From contig NC_092694.1 in the NCBI RefSeq assembly GCF_964275005.1, positions 32,066,967 through 32,130,966 on the forward strand: 64,000 bases of DNA, given 5' to 3'. Below the pieces are notes generated by a model, which was not told where the DNA came from, made no database searches, and was given only the letters and a program-made list of their open reading frames with translations. Source of the DNA: Diadema setosum. Taxonomy: Eukaryota; Echinodermata; Echinoidea; Diadematoida; Diadematidae. Shown here piece after piece: positions 26,301 through 35,999 of the stretch. A program made the translations under genes and the position numbers. Every line of letters starts with the position of its first letter. Position 1 is the first letter of the stretch.

Positions 26301-29300
26301 CGCCAGACATGGATTTTTAGTTAAAGGGCAGATTCTGAAAGAGCAGACTCTAAGCATTAAAATGATGTATAACTCGATTCAAATGGACTCTCCTAACCTA
26401 TCTAAATATTGGAAAGAAAACGCACAGTCTGGAAAAGTGTGAACCGAGAAAAGAGGCTCTGAAGTACACGGTCTATCTGTCTATTCAAGCGCTTAATCTT
26501 TACAAAAACCGTGCTAGCTGTGTGATGAATGGGACAAAAAACAGGATGTAAACCACTGGAGCAGCAACAATGAAGAAATTATCAGATTAAATTGAAATTG
26601 AGCATGTCCCATTAACACATTCTGTCCATAATTAATGCCAACTTTCAAAGCAGTAGCATTATCCCTTCAAAAGTTATCAGACTTGAAAGTTAAGAGTGTG
26701 CAAAGGGTTATCAAGAAATGAAAAGGGACCTCTAAGACGTACCTGATCTCACTACTCTACAAAAGAAAGGTTGTAGAAAAACTACCGAAAATGCACTTTC
26801 CCAGTCATTTTATGATCCCAAACTTAAGAATAATGTAGAAGAAGGATAGCTCTTCAATGAAATATGAAAAACTAAATATTGACTTGGTTGATGTGTTTCA
26901 CCTTTTTTGAGTCCTTACGTGAAATCAAGGGGTGCGACTTTTTGTTCGTTTTGTGATGCACAGTCACATAATGTATGTAGTCTTGGTCAATGCAGTTTTT
27001 TTTTTCTTAATTTTGAAAAACAAACAAAACAAAACAAATCTTGCCACAGACAGGGTCCAACAAATTTGAGGGTCCTACAAATGCCACCTACAGCATATTG
27101 GTCAATGCACATGATGATTTCACCCTATGATTTTCATAATCACCCTTCCATTACCTCGTAATTCATATCTCATTGTGGTCTAATTTATCACACCACCATT
27201 TACCCTCTGCATGCCATATTAATTTCCTGTCCGTAGGTTTGTGTGCGATATTTGTGCACTTTTGACTTATTGACACAGAAAGGGTTAAAGGAAATGCTGA
27301 GCTAATGAACTGAGCAAGCCATATCATACAGTTTGTAGGTATAATATTCTGTGAAATGGGACTTGGAAGACAATTTGTGCTGGATTTGGCAATTGAGAAC
27401 TACAATGAGAGAATGAAAAAGAAATATTATCAGTTTTCAAGAGAAAAATTTGAATAGCAATTTTCCACCATCCCGAAGATTTGCGGAAAAGATATTGCAA
27501 AGTACACTAGCTATGCAGTAAGGATACCTGGTCCACTAACCTGGTTCTACAAAGTAAAGCTACCTCAAATGAAGATGAACATCTTGGTTCATATAGACAT
27601 AGCATCTCTATATACAGGTGGCCAGTATTTAAAAGGCAAGTTTGGCCATACAAGTATGCTCTCTGATATCAGTCGTGACTGATTGGACCTCTAGATTGAA
27701 ACCAATAATGACCAGATGACCAACAGCTACTGACTCAGAGGTTTTCATTTGGACTTTTGCTATATGGCCTGGCCACAGTTCAAGAAACTTTCTGTGAACC
27801 CAGCAGTGCTTTGCCAACATCATCTAATTTCACAAAGTAGAAGTGCTTATAAAACATACGGTGTATGTGACCAGCTACAACAAAAGGATCCGAAAGTCGA
27901 GGGAGGTCTATCTTCCAGAAATGACATGACATTATTCCCTTTGCACTTTTCCGCTTAAATTTCATATATAAAAACACTCATAAAAGAACTCGGTTGAGGA
28001 AATATTGAGGATTTTATGAGAGCATGCTGATTGGTCTGGGAAATCAGTGCTTCGAGAAAACGCCTTCAAAGTTTTCTTTCCGACACGATCGTGATCAAGG
28101 AGAGGTAAGACAGTTTTCACCTCTTGACAATACCAAGGTCCACTCATAGCAACCTGCGCGATGTTCATTCAAGCTTAGCGCAGCGGTCTACGCACGACCA
28201 ATCAATAACCAGGATGCCATGCACTAACCAGTTGCTAGGGGCTGAGTCTACAATCTATCTGCGGCGCTAAATCCAAATCTTTGGACATGTTTCTGTTCCA
28301 TTGAAAGACACAAATCATGGCCCAGAAAAATTTTTATTTCTTGCCTTTCCTTTAATCATTTAGCTTTGAAATTTTGGCAGATGATAGACAAAACATTAGA
28401 CTACAACATTACACCATCAACAGAAATTTGATGGTTTTGACCGACTTTGATGGTTTTGACCGACTTTGATGATATGACTTCAAACTCGATTTTCTCTGCT
28501 CAGCTATCAGCGACTTTCGGATCCTTGCAGTGATAAGGGTCCTCATTCCAAATCCATCCTGGCCTGTGGACGATTTGGTACTATGAAGTACTTACCATGC
28601 AGCTTGTAGACGAACCGATCGGCGACCGTGTAGACAGCTCGCTGGTGCCAGATCCTGATCTTGGAAATGATGAAGTACACATCGATGGGAATGGTGCCAT
28701 GGTAGTAGGCGAGGATGGCCCGCCCTCTTTGGGGAGCTTCTGGGTACCATGCAGCTCAAAACCTGAAAGAGATACAGTGTATTAAACAGGGATGATAGTT
28801 AGAATTAAAGAGGGTCTGAAATATCTACATGAAGCTACTTCGTACACCAAAGGGCCAGAACTTTGATACTACTAGAGCTTGAATCCAGGTTTGGTCTGAA
28901 AACTGGCATCCCTAATTACACAAGGAAGGAAATTTATGGATTAAAACTGGCGAAAAGCAGAGCACGAGCTCAGTAACCTAATGGCTGGGCACTGGGTGAG
29001 TACAAATCAAGTTACAGTATGACAATTCATTAAAACTGAGTGGTAGCTTTGAGAGTAGTAGTACAGTGGACTCCCGTTATAACGAAGTCCTCGGGACCAG
29101 CAGTTTTCTTTCGTTATAACGAAATTTCGTTATAACCGAATGAATAAACAATAAAAATACATAGAGTTGATAATGTTGCGGCCCTAAATTTTATTTCGTT
29201 GTAACCGGAATTTCGTTATAACCGTGTTCGTTATAACGGGAGTGCACTGTAGCAGCAAAGAGATCCAAGAGGACCTCTGAATATGATTTGAATTTCTATT

Positions 29301-29722
29301 GAGATTCTGATCCATTTTCTCTTTGTCCACACTTTTCCACAATTTGCTTTTCTCATAACTGGAGATTCCCAATGATCATGGGACGCTACAGGAGATGTGA
29401 TGAAATGCATACTACACATCACATTAGAAGAGGGTAAGTGCTATTTTAAATCACATGCTTAGAATACATCAAGAGAATTTGAAGGAGTTCCTTGTAATTA
29501 TTATTTCAAAACCCAAAGAATAAATAGGAAAAAGTGAAGGAAAACAGAATGGAGATACAAAGATAGATAGAGAGAGATAAACATAGAGATAGAGATAGAG
29601 ATAGAGATAGAGATAGAGATAGAGATAGAGATAGAGATAGAGATAGAGATAGAGATAGAGATAGAGATAGAGATAGAGATAGAGATAGAGATAGAGATAG
29701 AGATAGAGATAGAGATAGAGAT

Positions 29723-29813
<91 letters not shown>

Positions 29814-32800
29814 GCGGTAGCGGTAGCGGTAGCGGTAGCGGTAGCGGTAGCGGTAGCGGTAGCGGTAGCGGTAGCGGTAGCGGTAGCGGTAGCGGTAGCG
29901 GTAGCGGTAGCGGTAGCGGTAGCGGTAGCGGTAGCGGTAGCGGTAGCGGTAGCGGTAGCGGTAGCGGTGGAGGTGGAGGTGGAGGTGGAGGTGGAGGTGG
30001 AGGTGGAGGTGGAGGTGGAGGTGGAGGTGGAGGTGGAGGTGGAGGTGGAGGTGGGAGGTGAGGTGGAGGTGGAGGTGGAGGTGGAGGTGGAGGTGGGAGG
30101 TGGAGGTGGAGGGGAGGTGGAGGTGGGGGAGGTGGAGGTGGAGGTGGAGGTGGAGGTGGAGGTGGAGGTGGAGGTGGAGGTGGAGGTGGAGATGGAGATG
30201 GAGATGGAGATGGAGATGGAGATGGAGATGGAGATGGAGATAGAGATAGAGATAGAGACAGAGACAGAATAGAGATAGAGATAGAGATAGAGATAGAGAT
30301 AGAGATAGAGACAGAGATAGAGATAGAGATAGAGATAGATAAATAGATAGATAGATAAATAAAGATAGATAGACAGATAGATAGATAAATAGATAGATAG
30401 ATAGATAGATATGGGGGGGGGGTAGAAACACTGGACATTGACAGGCAGATACAGGTTAGGGACTGCAACTTGAGAAATCTTACAGAATGCATTCCAGAAG
30501 AGCACAGATATTATATATTTTGTTCTTGTTTTTTAATTTTTTTGCTTATTGCCAAAGATATGATTCTGTAAAGATGGTGAATACTTAAAGGTGTTTATAA
30601 TGCCTTACAAGGCAATTAATCCATTTGTGTGGATTTTCCCAACATCTACAGATCTGTACAACCTCACCTACCATCAGTAAGTACAATGTAGAATTCAAAG
30701 GGACCAGTGGGAATGCTTCGACTTATGTGAATGTGACATGTATATGCACCCTACACAAAAGAATTAACACGTTTGTATCCATCTGGGTATTATTTTTCTT
30801 TGAGTTAGCCAATTTTTCAACTTGTGCGAGATTCACGTAGGCCAGGTTGTCTGTTTGTTGCTTTTGCGTTTAGTGCCTATTCAACACGAGACATCCTCCT
30901 TTTCAGTGGGGTGGCTGTTCATATTGTTTTTCAAGTGGAAATTTAACACAATCCACACAAACATTTAGCATAACTTTTAGGGGGGTCTCTTGAAGGGGGT
31001 CTTTTGGTCATGAGCTTATAATGTGAGAAGCTATTTCACTAGCACTTACTTGATAACCCCCGAAATCTAGCATAAAGTAAAGTTTGATGAGACATTCCGG
31101 CATAGCAATGCCACAGTGTAGCATGAAGATCATAGTGATGCAATGTGAATTGGGAGGACCAGTATGATCTCTACACAAGGATAGTGAGCGTCAGGCCATG
31201 CTTGAAGATGTGTGCGACAACAACAAAATGTCAGGTGTGCTTTTTTGTTTTTGGGCCCAGGGATGCATAGTCAGGTTTAAAGGGGCATTCCAGACGATTT
31301 TCATAATTTCATATCATGTGATACATAAATCGATTTGTGGAATTTATTGAGATTCTTGAGCAGAGAAACAATACTTTGAAAAACCTTAAACAAATTACAC
31401 TGAACAGTGTCGATGACATAGGAGCCTCACATATTTCAGAAATGTGGCAGCATAATTCCATTACAACACCACTTGCTTGCAAGTTCACCTGTGTATAATC
31501 TATGCATGCCTTCTTCTTTTGTTCCGCTTCCTTGAGCCCCAACTCATGCATTCTTATGATGAGGCTGCCATGTCATCATCCTTGTTCATTGCAATTTGTT
31601 ATAATTTCGAAAACATTCTTATCCTTCGTCCCAATCACTATAAATTCTGAAACTCTGTACCCCGTATAACTAATTTATAGTTGTTATGTAAAAATCTGAA
31701 AATCATCTTGAGGTCTCCTTTAACCCTCCTAGTTTCATCAAGCAAAGTGTTTTTACACAATGTCAGCAACGCTATGAAGTAGTGGTATTAGGATGATTAA
31801 TGAATTTACCAAACCAAATCTTTCCGAGCAAGTCCCAAGCCCAGACGACGTTGTTCCGCGCCCTCTCGTAGACCTCCGCGGTGTAGACCCCGGAGGTGTA
31901 GTCTTCATTGATTTTGTTCCAGAATTGGTAGAGGTGAACGTAGAAGGAGCTGATGTAGAGGAACCCCAGCACCAGCAGCGGTATGATGTTCAGGACAACT
32001 ACCACAAGGAGAGTTTTCAGAACCACCCAGTATATCAGCCACAGCGAAGTCAGGATGAGGTTGATAGCAAAGCTAAATCCCTCACCACTGCCGAGAATAA
32101 TGAAGAAAAAGGAAACTTGTGTTCAGAGCCCAAATGTTGCGAATTAAAAAGGAAATTTTTCTTCACAGAAAAAGTAACCCTTTTCATCCAGAAGACTCTT
32201 AAATTCCTAATAAAACCACAGACAATGAAATAAAGGTGGGGGAATTTGGGTATAGTGGAACCTTGTTATGAAGAGGTCAGTGTTTGTAACAAAATCCTCT
32301 AACAGGATGATTTTGTAGGTCCCAACTCTTCATATTCCTTTGTTTTTATACCCTGATAAAGTGAAAAACCTGATATAACAAGGTACATGTTACATGTAAT
32401 TGTTGTTTTTATGTCTCATTATAGAAAGGTCTCCCTGTTTATATGTTTCCAGGACATGAGGTGGCATGCAGTTAAAAGGAAAATAAAAACAACTTTAACA
32501 TTCTCTGTCTAATCTCACTGCCATGCTGATTTTGTAAATTCGACTCCTGATTAAATTTCTTGGAAATGCGAGCATAGTATAAAAACTCAATTATACCAGT
32601 AACAGAATCATCAAAAAAATAAATGCCACAAAGACTGTAACAAACTTGCAGTTTATACAATGGGTTAAACCCAATGTTTGAAAATATTTTCTCAGAATAT
32701 TTTTGTGTAATAACATGCCTTTGGTCATCAAAAAATCTTTTGTGAATGTCACATAAACACAGTTTTATCTTCTCATTGACCAAAAATGAAATTAATTAAT

Positions 32801-32999
32801 GCAAAGAAAAAGGAACTCTTGTATGAACACTTTTTGAGGAGTGGCTGCTTGAACTAAAAGCAAGATTTTGGAGACCAATGACAACAAAAACTGGATGATC
32901 TCTGTTCTGAGATCAGCTTTACCTGGTTCCGTTCAAGACCAACTGGTCTGCATCCAAACTGCCACAACTGGTTTCAGAAGTGCATTGCTGCGAATCCAT
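18202..32999 (-). CDS. TMEM68-like membrane acyltransferase gene (seven coding exons, ~342 codons)
   Basis: The family (TMEM68, related to DGAT2-type and LPLAT acyltransferases) makes neutral glycerides at the ER. Coding exons, in order of transcription, are 32999-32923, 32087-31810, 28762-28596, 23117-22924, 22021-21882, 20585-20522 and 18309-18202. All introns are GT-AG and the phases agree. The predicted order is a short N-terminus; two hydrophobic segments (about 32-49 and 51-75); the acyltransferase block with YYHGTIPID (H140, D146); LMAIAPGGTREA (PGG at 207-209); VFTQNCREAFR; YGGFPVKLRTYIGAPI; and an amphipathic C-terminus. These match TMEM68 in order and spacing, and ~342 residues is close to the usual ~325. 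The only defect is a one-base frameshift in exon 3 (about 28717-28725): exon 3 is 167 bp where the phases require 165 or 168. The gene is otherwise intact, so a sequencing or assembly error is at least as likely as a real lesion. I use no gene symbol because paralogues exist. Confidence 0.92.
18961..19051. repeat. (TTA)n / T-run / G-run composite simple repeat
   Basis: TTA units are followed by a T-run of about 18 and a G-run of about 13. Long open frames across it are artefacts. Confidence 0.95.
19088..19250. mobile_element. Palindromic MITE, GGGGCCCGTTGCATAAAA family, copy 2
   Basis: 163 bp with near-perfect ends CTGGGGCCCGTTGCATAAAA / TTTTATGCAACGGGCCCCAG. It is collinear in inverted orientation with 16031-16194, sharing the ATTGATTGG-CTGTTGAGTATTGT core phrase. 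Confidence 0.88.
19434..20120 (+). mobile_element. ~690-bp TGTGACC-family DNA element, copy B
   Basis: Starts TGTGACCCTACATCACAAAA after TA, ends TTTTGTGATGCACAGTTACA before TA. It is collinear with copies A (reverse) and C (same orientation). No transposase frame. Confidence 0.82.
20331..20421. mobile_element. Degenerate copy of an 85-bp piggyBac-like MITE
   Basis: It follows a TTAA and reads CCCGCTGAGGACGG..., keeping the TTTGCTA...CATTTCCCATAGACACC core of the intact copy at 55282-55366. The right end is eroded. Confidence 0.6.
20522..20585 (-). CDS. TMEM68-like gene, coding exon 6
   Basis: A 64-bp exon encoding TYIGAPIKVTPDMSVDDIVQ K. The acceptor follows a T8CC tract (CCACAG) and the donor is CAAAAA|GTGAGT in phase 0. 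The segment corresponds to the family's R-T-Y-(I/L)-G-x-P-I stretch. Confidence 0.93.
20757..21766. mobile_element. ~1-kb foldback element: two inverted arms of ~480 bp
   Basis: Left arm (20757 to ~21250) and right arm (~21290 to 21766) are reverse complements with scattered mismatches. Paired landmarks are AAAGATAATAAAAAGTTTTG with CTTTTTATTATCTTT, CATGTTAAAGTACGTTGT-type with TACTTTAACCTG, TGCTCTCATGTCTT with AAGACATGAGAGCA, CGCATAGCGTAAT with ATTACGCTATGCG, and GACCTTGG with CCAAGGTCCTCTCG. The loop is under 60 bp. It fills most of intron 5 of the TMEM68-like gene. The flanks match a repeat at 12741-12905 that lacks the insertion. No coding capacity; foldback (TU-type) elements are known from sea urchins, but I cannot assign this one. 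Confidence 0.85.
21882..22021 (-). CDS. TMEM68-like gene, coding exon 5
   Basis: It encodes residues 240-285: PIIPVFTQNCREAFRTPRLG, then RWLYEKTRAPLVPIYGGFPVKL, which is very characteristic of TMEM68 proteins. The acceptor TTCTTCTCTTTGCCCGCTAG is strong. The donor CTCAG|GTATAT leaves phase 2. Confidence 0.95.
22480..22735 (+). mobile_element. Probable tRNA-derived SINE fragment
   Basis: A Pol III box-B-like GTTCAAATCC at about 22551 follows, at tRNA-like distance, a box-A-like TGGCAATGTGG with GACTCTTAACTTTCAAA between them. A non-tRNA body follows (ACCTGGCAATGCTAGGGTAA, then CTCTGGTAGTGCAGAGGAAA). It lacks a proper acceptor stem, so it is not a tRNA gene. Confidence 0.45.
22755..22914. mobile_element. 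160-bp MITE adjoining the exon 4 splice donor
   Basis: Ends GGCTGCACACTAAC and (reverse complement) CGCTGCACACTAGC form the terminal inverted repeat. The interior is a set of ACTGGTCTGAC / GTCAGACCAGT palindromic phrases. Its right end is 8-9 bp from the GT of exon 4. Confidence 0.72.
22924..23117 (-). CDS. TMEM68-like gene, coding exon 4
   Basis: It encodes residues 176-239: LKLLWRIFAVTTGSREECVR, then ILKEGNLMAIAPGGTREAYF with the family's PGG(T/V)RE acyl-acceptor motif, then a WYQRKGFAIVAKES segment. The acceptor is TTTGCAG and the donor AAGTG|GTAAGA is in phase 0. A MITE ends about 8 bp past the donor. Confidence 0.95.
23345..23378. repeat. (GT)n microsatellite
   Basis: About 17 uninterrupted GT units. 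Confidence 0.97.
23551..24570 (-). mobile_element. Helentron-like non-autonomous element 1 (five ~160-bp tandem units)
   Basis: Read on the minus strand, the element ends in a hairpin (GTCGCTGTAGCGAC), then ATTT, then CTAG followed by TTTT, the form of a Helitron/Helentron 3' end. Subterminal inverted repeats lie at both sides: GGTTATACCCCCGCCAAAC (23573-23592) and GTTTGGCGGGGGTATAA (24551-24567). The core is five units of ~160 bp, marked by CCGTTACCATGGCAA at 23704, 23866, 24030, 24188 and 24347. The last two are almost identical. Near 24488 lies a (CCGACCG)-type tract. This matches the architecture described for Helentron-associated elements (DINE-1/HINE). No replicase-helicase is present, so it would need to be moved in trans. 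Confidence 0.75.
25193..25349. mobile_element. Palindromic MITE, GGGCCC...TTTCATAAAA type
   Basis: Ends CCAGGGCCCCATTTCATAAA and ATTTTATGAAACGGGATCC; inner GTTATCGATAAC palindrome. Distant relative of the 16031/19088 family in end sequence and size. Confidence 0.7.
26269..26968 (+). mobile_element. ~690-bp TGTGACC-family DNA element, copy C
   Basis: Starts TGTGACCCTGCACCACAAAA after TA and ends TTTTGTGATGCACAGTCACA before TA. It is collinear with copy B along its full length, about 85-90% by eye. Confidence 0.85.
27866..28534. mobile_element. TA-flanked DNA element, second TGTGACC family, degenerate copy
   Basis: It shares the ends (TGTGACC...TACAACAAAAGG / GACTTTCGGATCC) and interior phrases (TTCGAGAAAAC...TTTTCTTTCCGACACGATCG, and a GC-rich CTGCGGCGC block) with the element at 37084-37844, in opposite orientation. 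The right end is eroded and lies 62 bp from TMEM68-like exon 3. Confidence 0.7.
28596..28762 (-). CDS. TMEM68-like gene, coding exon 3 (catalytic block) with a frameshift
   Basis: The exon opens with GFELHGTQKLPKEG, matching the family's YEVHG...P-G segment. It then resumes in another frame with AILAYYHGTIPIDVYFIISK, the conserved His/Asp acyltransferase block, and ends VADRFVYKLHG at the donor CATG|GTAAGT (phase 1). The frame changes at the G/C-rich GGGCGGGCC (28717-28725, minus strand). The exon length of 167 is one base short of a multiple that fits its flanking phases. The splice sites, the exon halves and the rest of the gene are intact. Confidence 0.9.
29074..29249. mobile_element. MITE, CAGTGGACTCCCGTTATAACG family, copy 1
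   Basis: Flanked by TA on both sides. Ends CAGTGGACTCCCGTTATAAC and (reverse complement) CAGTGCACTCCCGTTATAAC, with further TTTCGTTATAACGAAA palindromes inside. Tc1/mariner-like by TA duplication. Confidence 0.85.
29578..30422. repeat. ~850-bp composite hexanucleotide satellite
   Basis: Successive pure blocks: (AGAGAT)n 29583-29730, (AG)n 29731-29810, (GGTAGC)n 29811-29967, (GGTGGA)n 29968-30190 with a few irregular units, (GGAGAT)n 30190-30240, then AGAGAT/GATA units to ~30411 and a G-run. All blocks keep a six-base register. Long low-complexity frames (Leu-His, Pro-Leu, Glu-Val) cross it in every frame and are not genes. Confidence 0.97.
31281..31730 (-). repeat. ~450-bp dispersed repeat, copy 1
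   Basis: Reverse-complement match to 49583-50058. Shared phrases include ATGTCATCATCCTTGTTCA and AAAGGAGACCTC...GATGATTTTCAGA at one end; both ends carry AAAGG. The minus-strand frame ~31309-31551 stays open in the same register as the other copy. Confidence 0.75.
31810..32087 (-). CDS. TMEM68-like gene, coding exon 2 (membrane segments)
   Basis: It encodes residues 27-118. The acceptor follows an excellent pyrimidine tract (TTTTTCTTCATTATTCTCGG then CAG). Two hydrophobic stretches (about residues 32-49 and 51-75) are followed by a charged linker and the WDLLGKIWFG segment that precedes the catalytic domain in TMEM68 proteins. The donor is TTTG|GTAAAT, phase 1. Confidence 0.9.
32088..32922 (-). 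other. TMEM68-like gene, intron 1
   Basis: An 835-bp intron carrying one MITE (32254-32437); otherwise AT-rich. Confidence 0.75.
32254..32437. mobile_element. MITE, GGAACCTTGTTATA family, copy 2
   Basis: AGTGGAACCTTGTTATGAAG at the left, ATTATAGAAAGGTCTCCCTG at the right, and the GATTTTGTAGGTCCCAACTC interior shared in reverse with 15250-15437. Confidence 0.72.
32923..32999 (-). CDS. TMEM68-like gene, coding exon 1
   Basis: It encodes 25 residues (MDSQQCTSETSC...LNGT) plus two bases. The ATG at 32999 is the first in frame after a TGA 45 bases upstream. The donor AACCAG|GTAAAG leaves phase 2, which fits the exon 2 acceptor exactly (AG|T makes Ser26). The N-terminus is polar and low in conservation, so the evidence is splice and phase logic, not homology. 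Confidence 0.7.
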
Positions 33000-33796
33000 A
33001 CTAGCACAGAGGCAAACTCTCAGGTGGCAGGCAGCTGTGCTTCACAGGATAAGGAACAAACTGGTTCGGCCGCGACACCGTCGACTGGACTGGTCCAAAA
33101 TGGAGGGAAGGGTTAGCTACAGTTTACTCCATCAAATCCCAGCACTTCGCACACTTTGGCTGTCTCTGGCTAGCACTGTATACCATGTCGTTGCAAAACA
33201 CACTTGAATGCCAAGGTGCAGCCTCACTGTATACATGTAGCAGTCTAAACAGTGCAAACTCTGACACGGTGACTGCTACATTGTTGTTCTCTGGCAAAGT
33301 TTAAGCTTTCAAAATCAGTCTGAGCTGATAAACAATCTCTTGATCCAGTCTGTGGACAATCCAGATACCATTTTTGGTATGTTGTTATCTGTAATGGACA
33401 GACATGATAGCCTTATCAAAATCCACCTGTAGATTGTAGATTCAACATTAAACAAGTCCTTGTACTTATTAACATACATTGTAGGCTGATCCTTTACGAC
33501 TCACTACAACTTTGGCACTGACAATCAGCTAATCTTTTAAACTTTTACGAAATGTTTGTTTAATTTGTCAAACAACATAAACTTTGACCATGCACCCTTC
33601 CCATGATGCCCTTTGCTTGTATTGATCACTTTACTGAGGCTTTTATCACAGTTCCCAGCTCACAGCTACAGGTGAATGTGATAAGAGGAAGATATAGGCA
33701 CTGATTCTAGCAGTTCATGCAAGTGAGCACTTCCGTCTACCTAAACTCAATTTGAACAACCTCGTCTTAAAGTTTGTTCCGCCAGCTCTTTTGGTC
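33000..33796 (-). other. 5' flank of TMEM68-like coding exon 1
   Basis: Immediately upstream of the ATG, CTTATCCTGTGAAGCACAG could be an acceptor, so the 5' UTR may continue in a distant leader exon. Nothing else recognised. Confidence 0.35.
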
Positions 33797-34493
33797 AAAG
33801 GGGAATGCAACATGAATACAAAATGTGTGGATTGAGTGAATGCAAAAATAGTAGCAGAATACATCAACTGAGTTTGAGGAAAATTGGACAATCTGTTCAA
33901 AAGTTATGATTTTTTTTTTCTTTTAAGTTTTCGTACAGCCAGTGAGCCACTGCTGGATTAGAACATGAAGACTAAATATTCGTGATATATATATACAACA
34001 ATTTGTGATGACACAGTTGGGTAAGAATATTTAAGCTTCATAAATGTACAAGAAATCAAAGAGAATCAACATATTTTTGTTTTTAAGTGTATGAGTACTT
34101 GGCTTATACATTGTAGCTCTTTCAGAAGGTAGGGGGAATTATCTACAACATACATGTAAACCGTATGCTACAACGTAGTATTAAACAAGTGCAAGGACTG
34201 TGTATTTTATATATATATATATATATATGAAATTTTTTGAATTTTTACAGTATTTTAAGTTTTATTTTATTTCATTTTATTTATTTATTTTTTTTTTGGT
34301 ACAGTTGTCCAATGTGACATCACATATCATTGTAATCTTCTTATCAAGCAGTTGTGGGGCAGAAACTTTATAAATTATTCATATCTTTTGAATGGATGGT
34401 CCAATTTTCTAAACGTCATTGATGTGTAGACATTACAATAAATGATTGCTGAATTCACTCAATCCACTGTTTTTGGGTTTCCGTCCCCTTTAA
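33797..34493. mobile_element. ~700-bp foldback element with AAAGGGGA ends
   Basis: Left AAAGGGGAATGCAACATG with TGGATTGAGTGAAT, right ATTCACTCAATCCACTG with TCCCCTTT in inverted order. The interior matches the split copy around 36958-38000. An (AT)n microsatellite lies at 34213-34229. Confidence 0.6.
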
Positions 34494-35999
34494 ATGCTGT
34501 AAAACGAGTTCTGCACCTATAAAAAAAGATAACTTACATTGTACACTGCAAGCAGATTTATCATGCCAAATGAAGCACAGTATGTCATACAAAATTGTAG
34601 GTGGCCTACAGTACCTCATGACAACAAGCCAATACATAATTCCACTTTGCACATGAGCAGAAAAAGATCTCCTGTAACAAGCATCTTCGTTATAACTGAT
34701 TATTTCGCATCTGTGATGCAATAGTTATTCATGGAATCCTTATACAGGGCCGGGGAGCCAAGAGGTGGGGGGGGGGGGGGGGGTGGGCCCCCCACTTTTT
34801 TTTTTTTTGCACCATGCATACATTTGTAGGAATACATAGGGTGTCACCACTTTGGCCCCCCCCCCCCTTTGTTTTGTTTTGTTTTGATTTTACTTCGGAA
34901 GTGGCACTAGAGGTAGAAAGAAACCTTGAAGCATGGTGCACCATAAGTTGTGCTGAAGCCTTTTTTTTTTTTTTGCTTGTTAGCTGATGAAACCTAGAAG
35001 TGCCTCCCCATCCACCCCCCCCCCCACTTTTGAAAACGGGGTACCAGTGGTAATATATATGCCATGATTTTAAATTTCTTATACTGACAGCAATGATGTA
35101 TCAATTAAACCCTAGTATCTGGCAATATCAATAGAATAAGAAACTTTGATAATACATTCAATTCAAAACAATGAAGGTTTAACAAGCTGGGGGTGGTTGT
35201 CCTGTAATATGGGGTGCTGTTAAATATTAAGACAGAATATTTAGATTTCAACAGGTATCTGGCAGTTTACATTTTCGCCCACTGGCCATCCCCCTCCCCC
35301 TTTACATCTTTGGGGTCGCACGGTCCAAATGCACATGTTCCCTATAATCTTTGGTAAAGGGGCTCTTTCTCGCTTGACAAAATCTGGTCCAAGAATTAAA
35401 AAAAAAAAAGACGGCTGCACCATATTTGACTTTTCATCCAGAGACTTTTTATAAAGAGGAAATCCGCCCCACAAGTAAACTCTAAATGAAAGAGAAAAAA
35501 AAATCCCTACAAAAGGTTCCAGAAATGACAAAAATAGAATAAAAAATAAGAAACAACATTTTGAAATTTCACAATTTTTCAGAAAACATTTCTTCACCAG
35601 CCCTTATGAATATTTAAATGAGCCAGTTAATGATGTCTTTCCCTCACAATTTTTTTTGTGTATAATGTTATGTATGGAATTTGAAAAAATATATATTTTC
35701 AAAAATATGAAGTTTGGAAAAAGTTGTTATTTCTAGCTACAGTATTTCAGGTAAGACGGTACATTCCAATACCAAAATATATCAGAGTTTAACATGTGTG
35801 CCTTTTTTATTTTGGGTGGTTTTAAGACAAGTTTTATATTCATACAGTTGAAATACGAGATTTTTGTCAATTCTGTACATAAAATGAATAAGAAATTGTG
35901 AGAGCATAAGAACATCACCTTGCTGATTTGAATATTCAAAATGACTGGACAAGACATGTTTTCTACAAAATTTTGAAATTTCAGAATGTCATCAAGTGA
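34494..35999. other. Non-genic DNA with homopolymer-rich foldback sequence
   Basis: G-run/C-run pairs at 34768-34785 and 34857-34867, a T-run and another C-run at 35015-35027, and AT-rich DNA after that. No gene recognised. Confidence 0.45.

Larger units (their letters stand above)
23118..28595 (-). other. TMEM68-like gene, intron 3
   Basis: A 5.5-kb intron holding a GT microsatellite (23345-23378), a Helentron-like element (23551-24567), a palindromic MITE (25193-25349), transposon copy C (26269-26968) and a second TA-flanked element (27866-28534). I see no extra exon; the flanking exons are already phase-compatible. Confidence 0.8.
28763..31809 (-). other. TMEM68-like gene, intron 2
   Basis: It holds a TTCGTTATAACGAA-type MITE (29074-29249), the composite hexanucleotide satellite (29578-30422) and a ~450-bp dispersed repeat (31281-31730). 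No extra exon is needed by phase. Confidence 0.8.

Noticed and set aside
28597..28785. 62-codon plus-strand frame opposite the TMEM68-like exon 3
   Set aside because: Antisense shadow of a real exon; the minus-strand reading has the conserved acyltransferase block.
29469..30505. Very long minus-strand frames of 320-334 codons (Leu-His, Pro-Leu, Ser-Thr repeats)
   Set aside because: They cross the hexanucleotide satellite, in which every frame is open because the unit length is a multiple of three.
31793..32233. 146-codon plus-strand frame
   Set aside because: Antisense shadow of TMEM68-like exon 2, whose minus-strand reading has membrane segments and proper splice sites.
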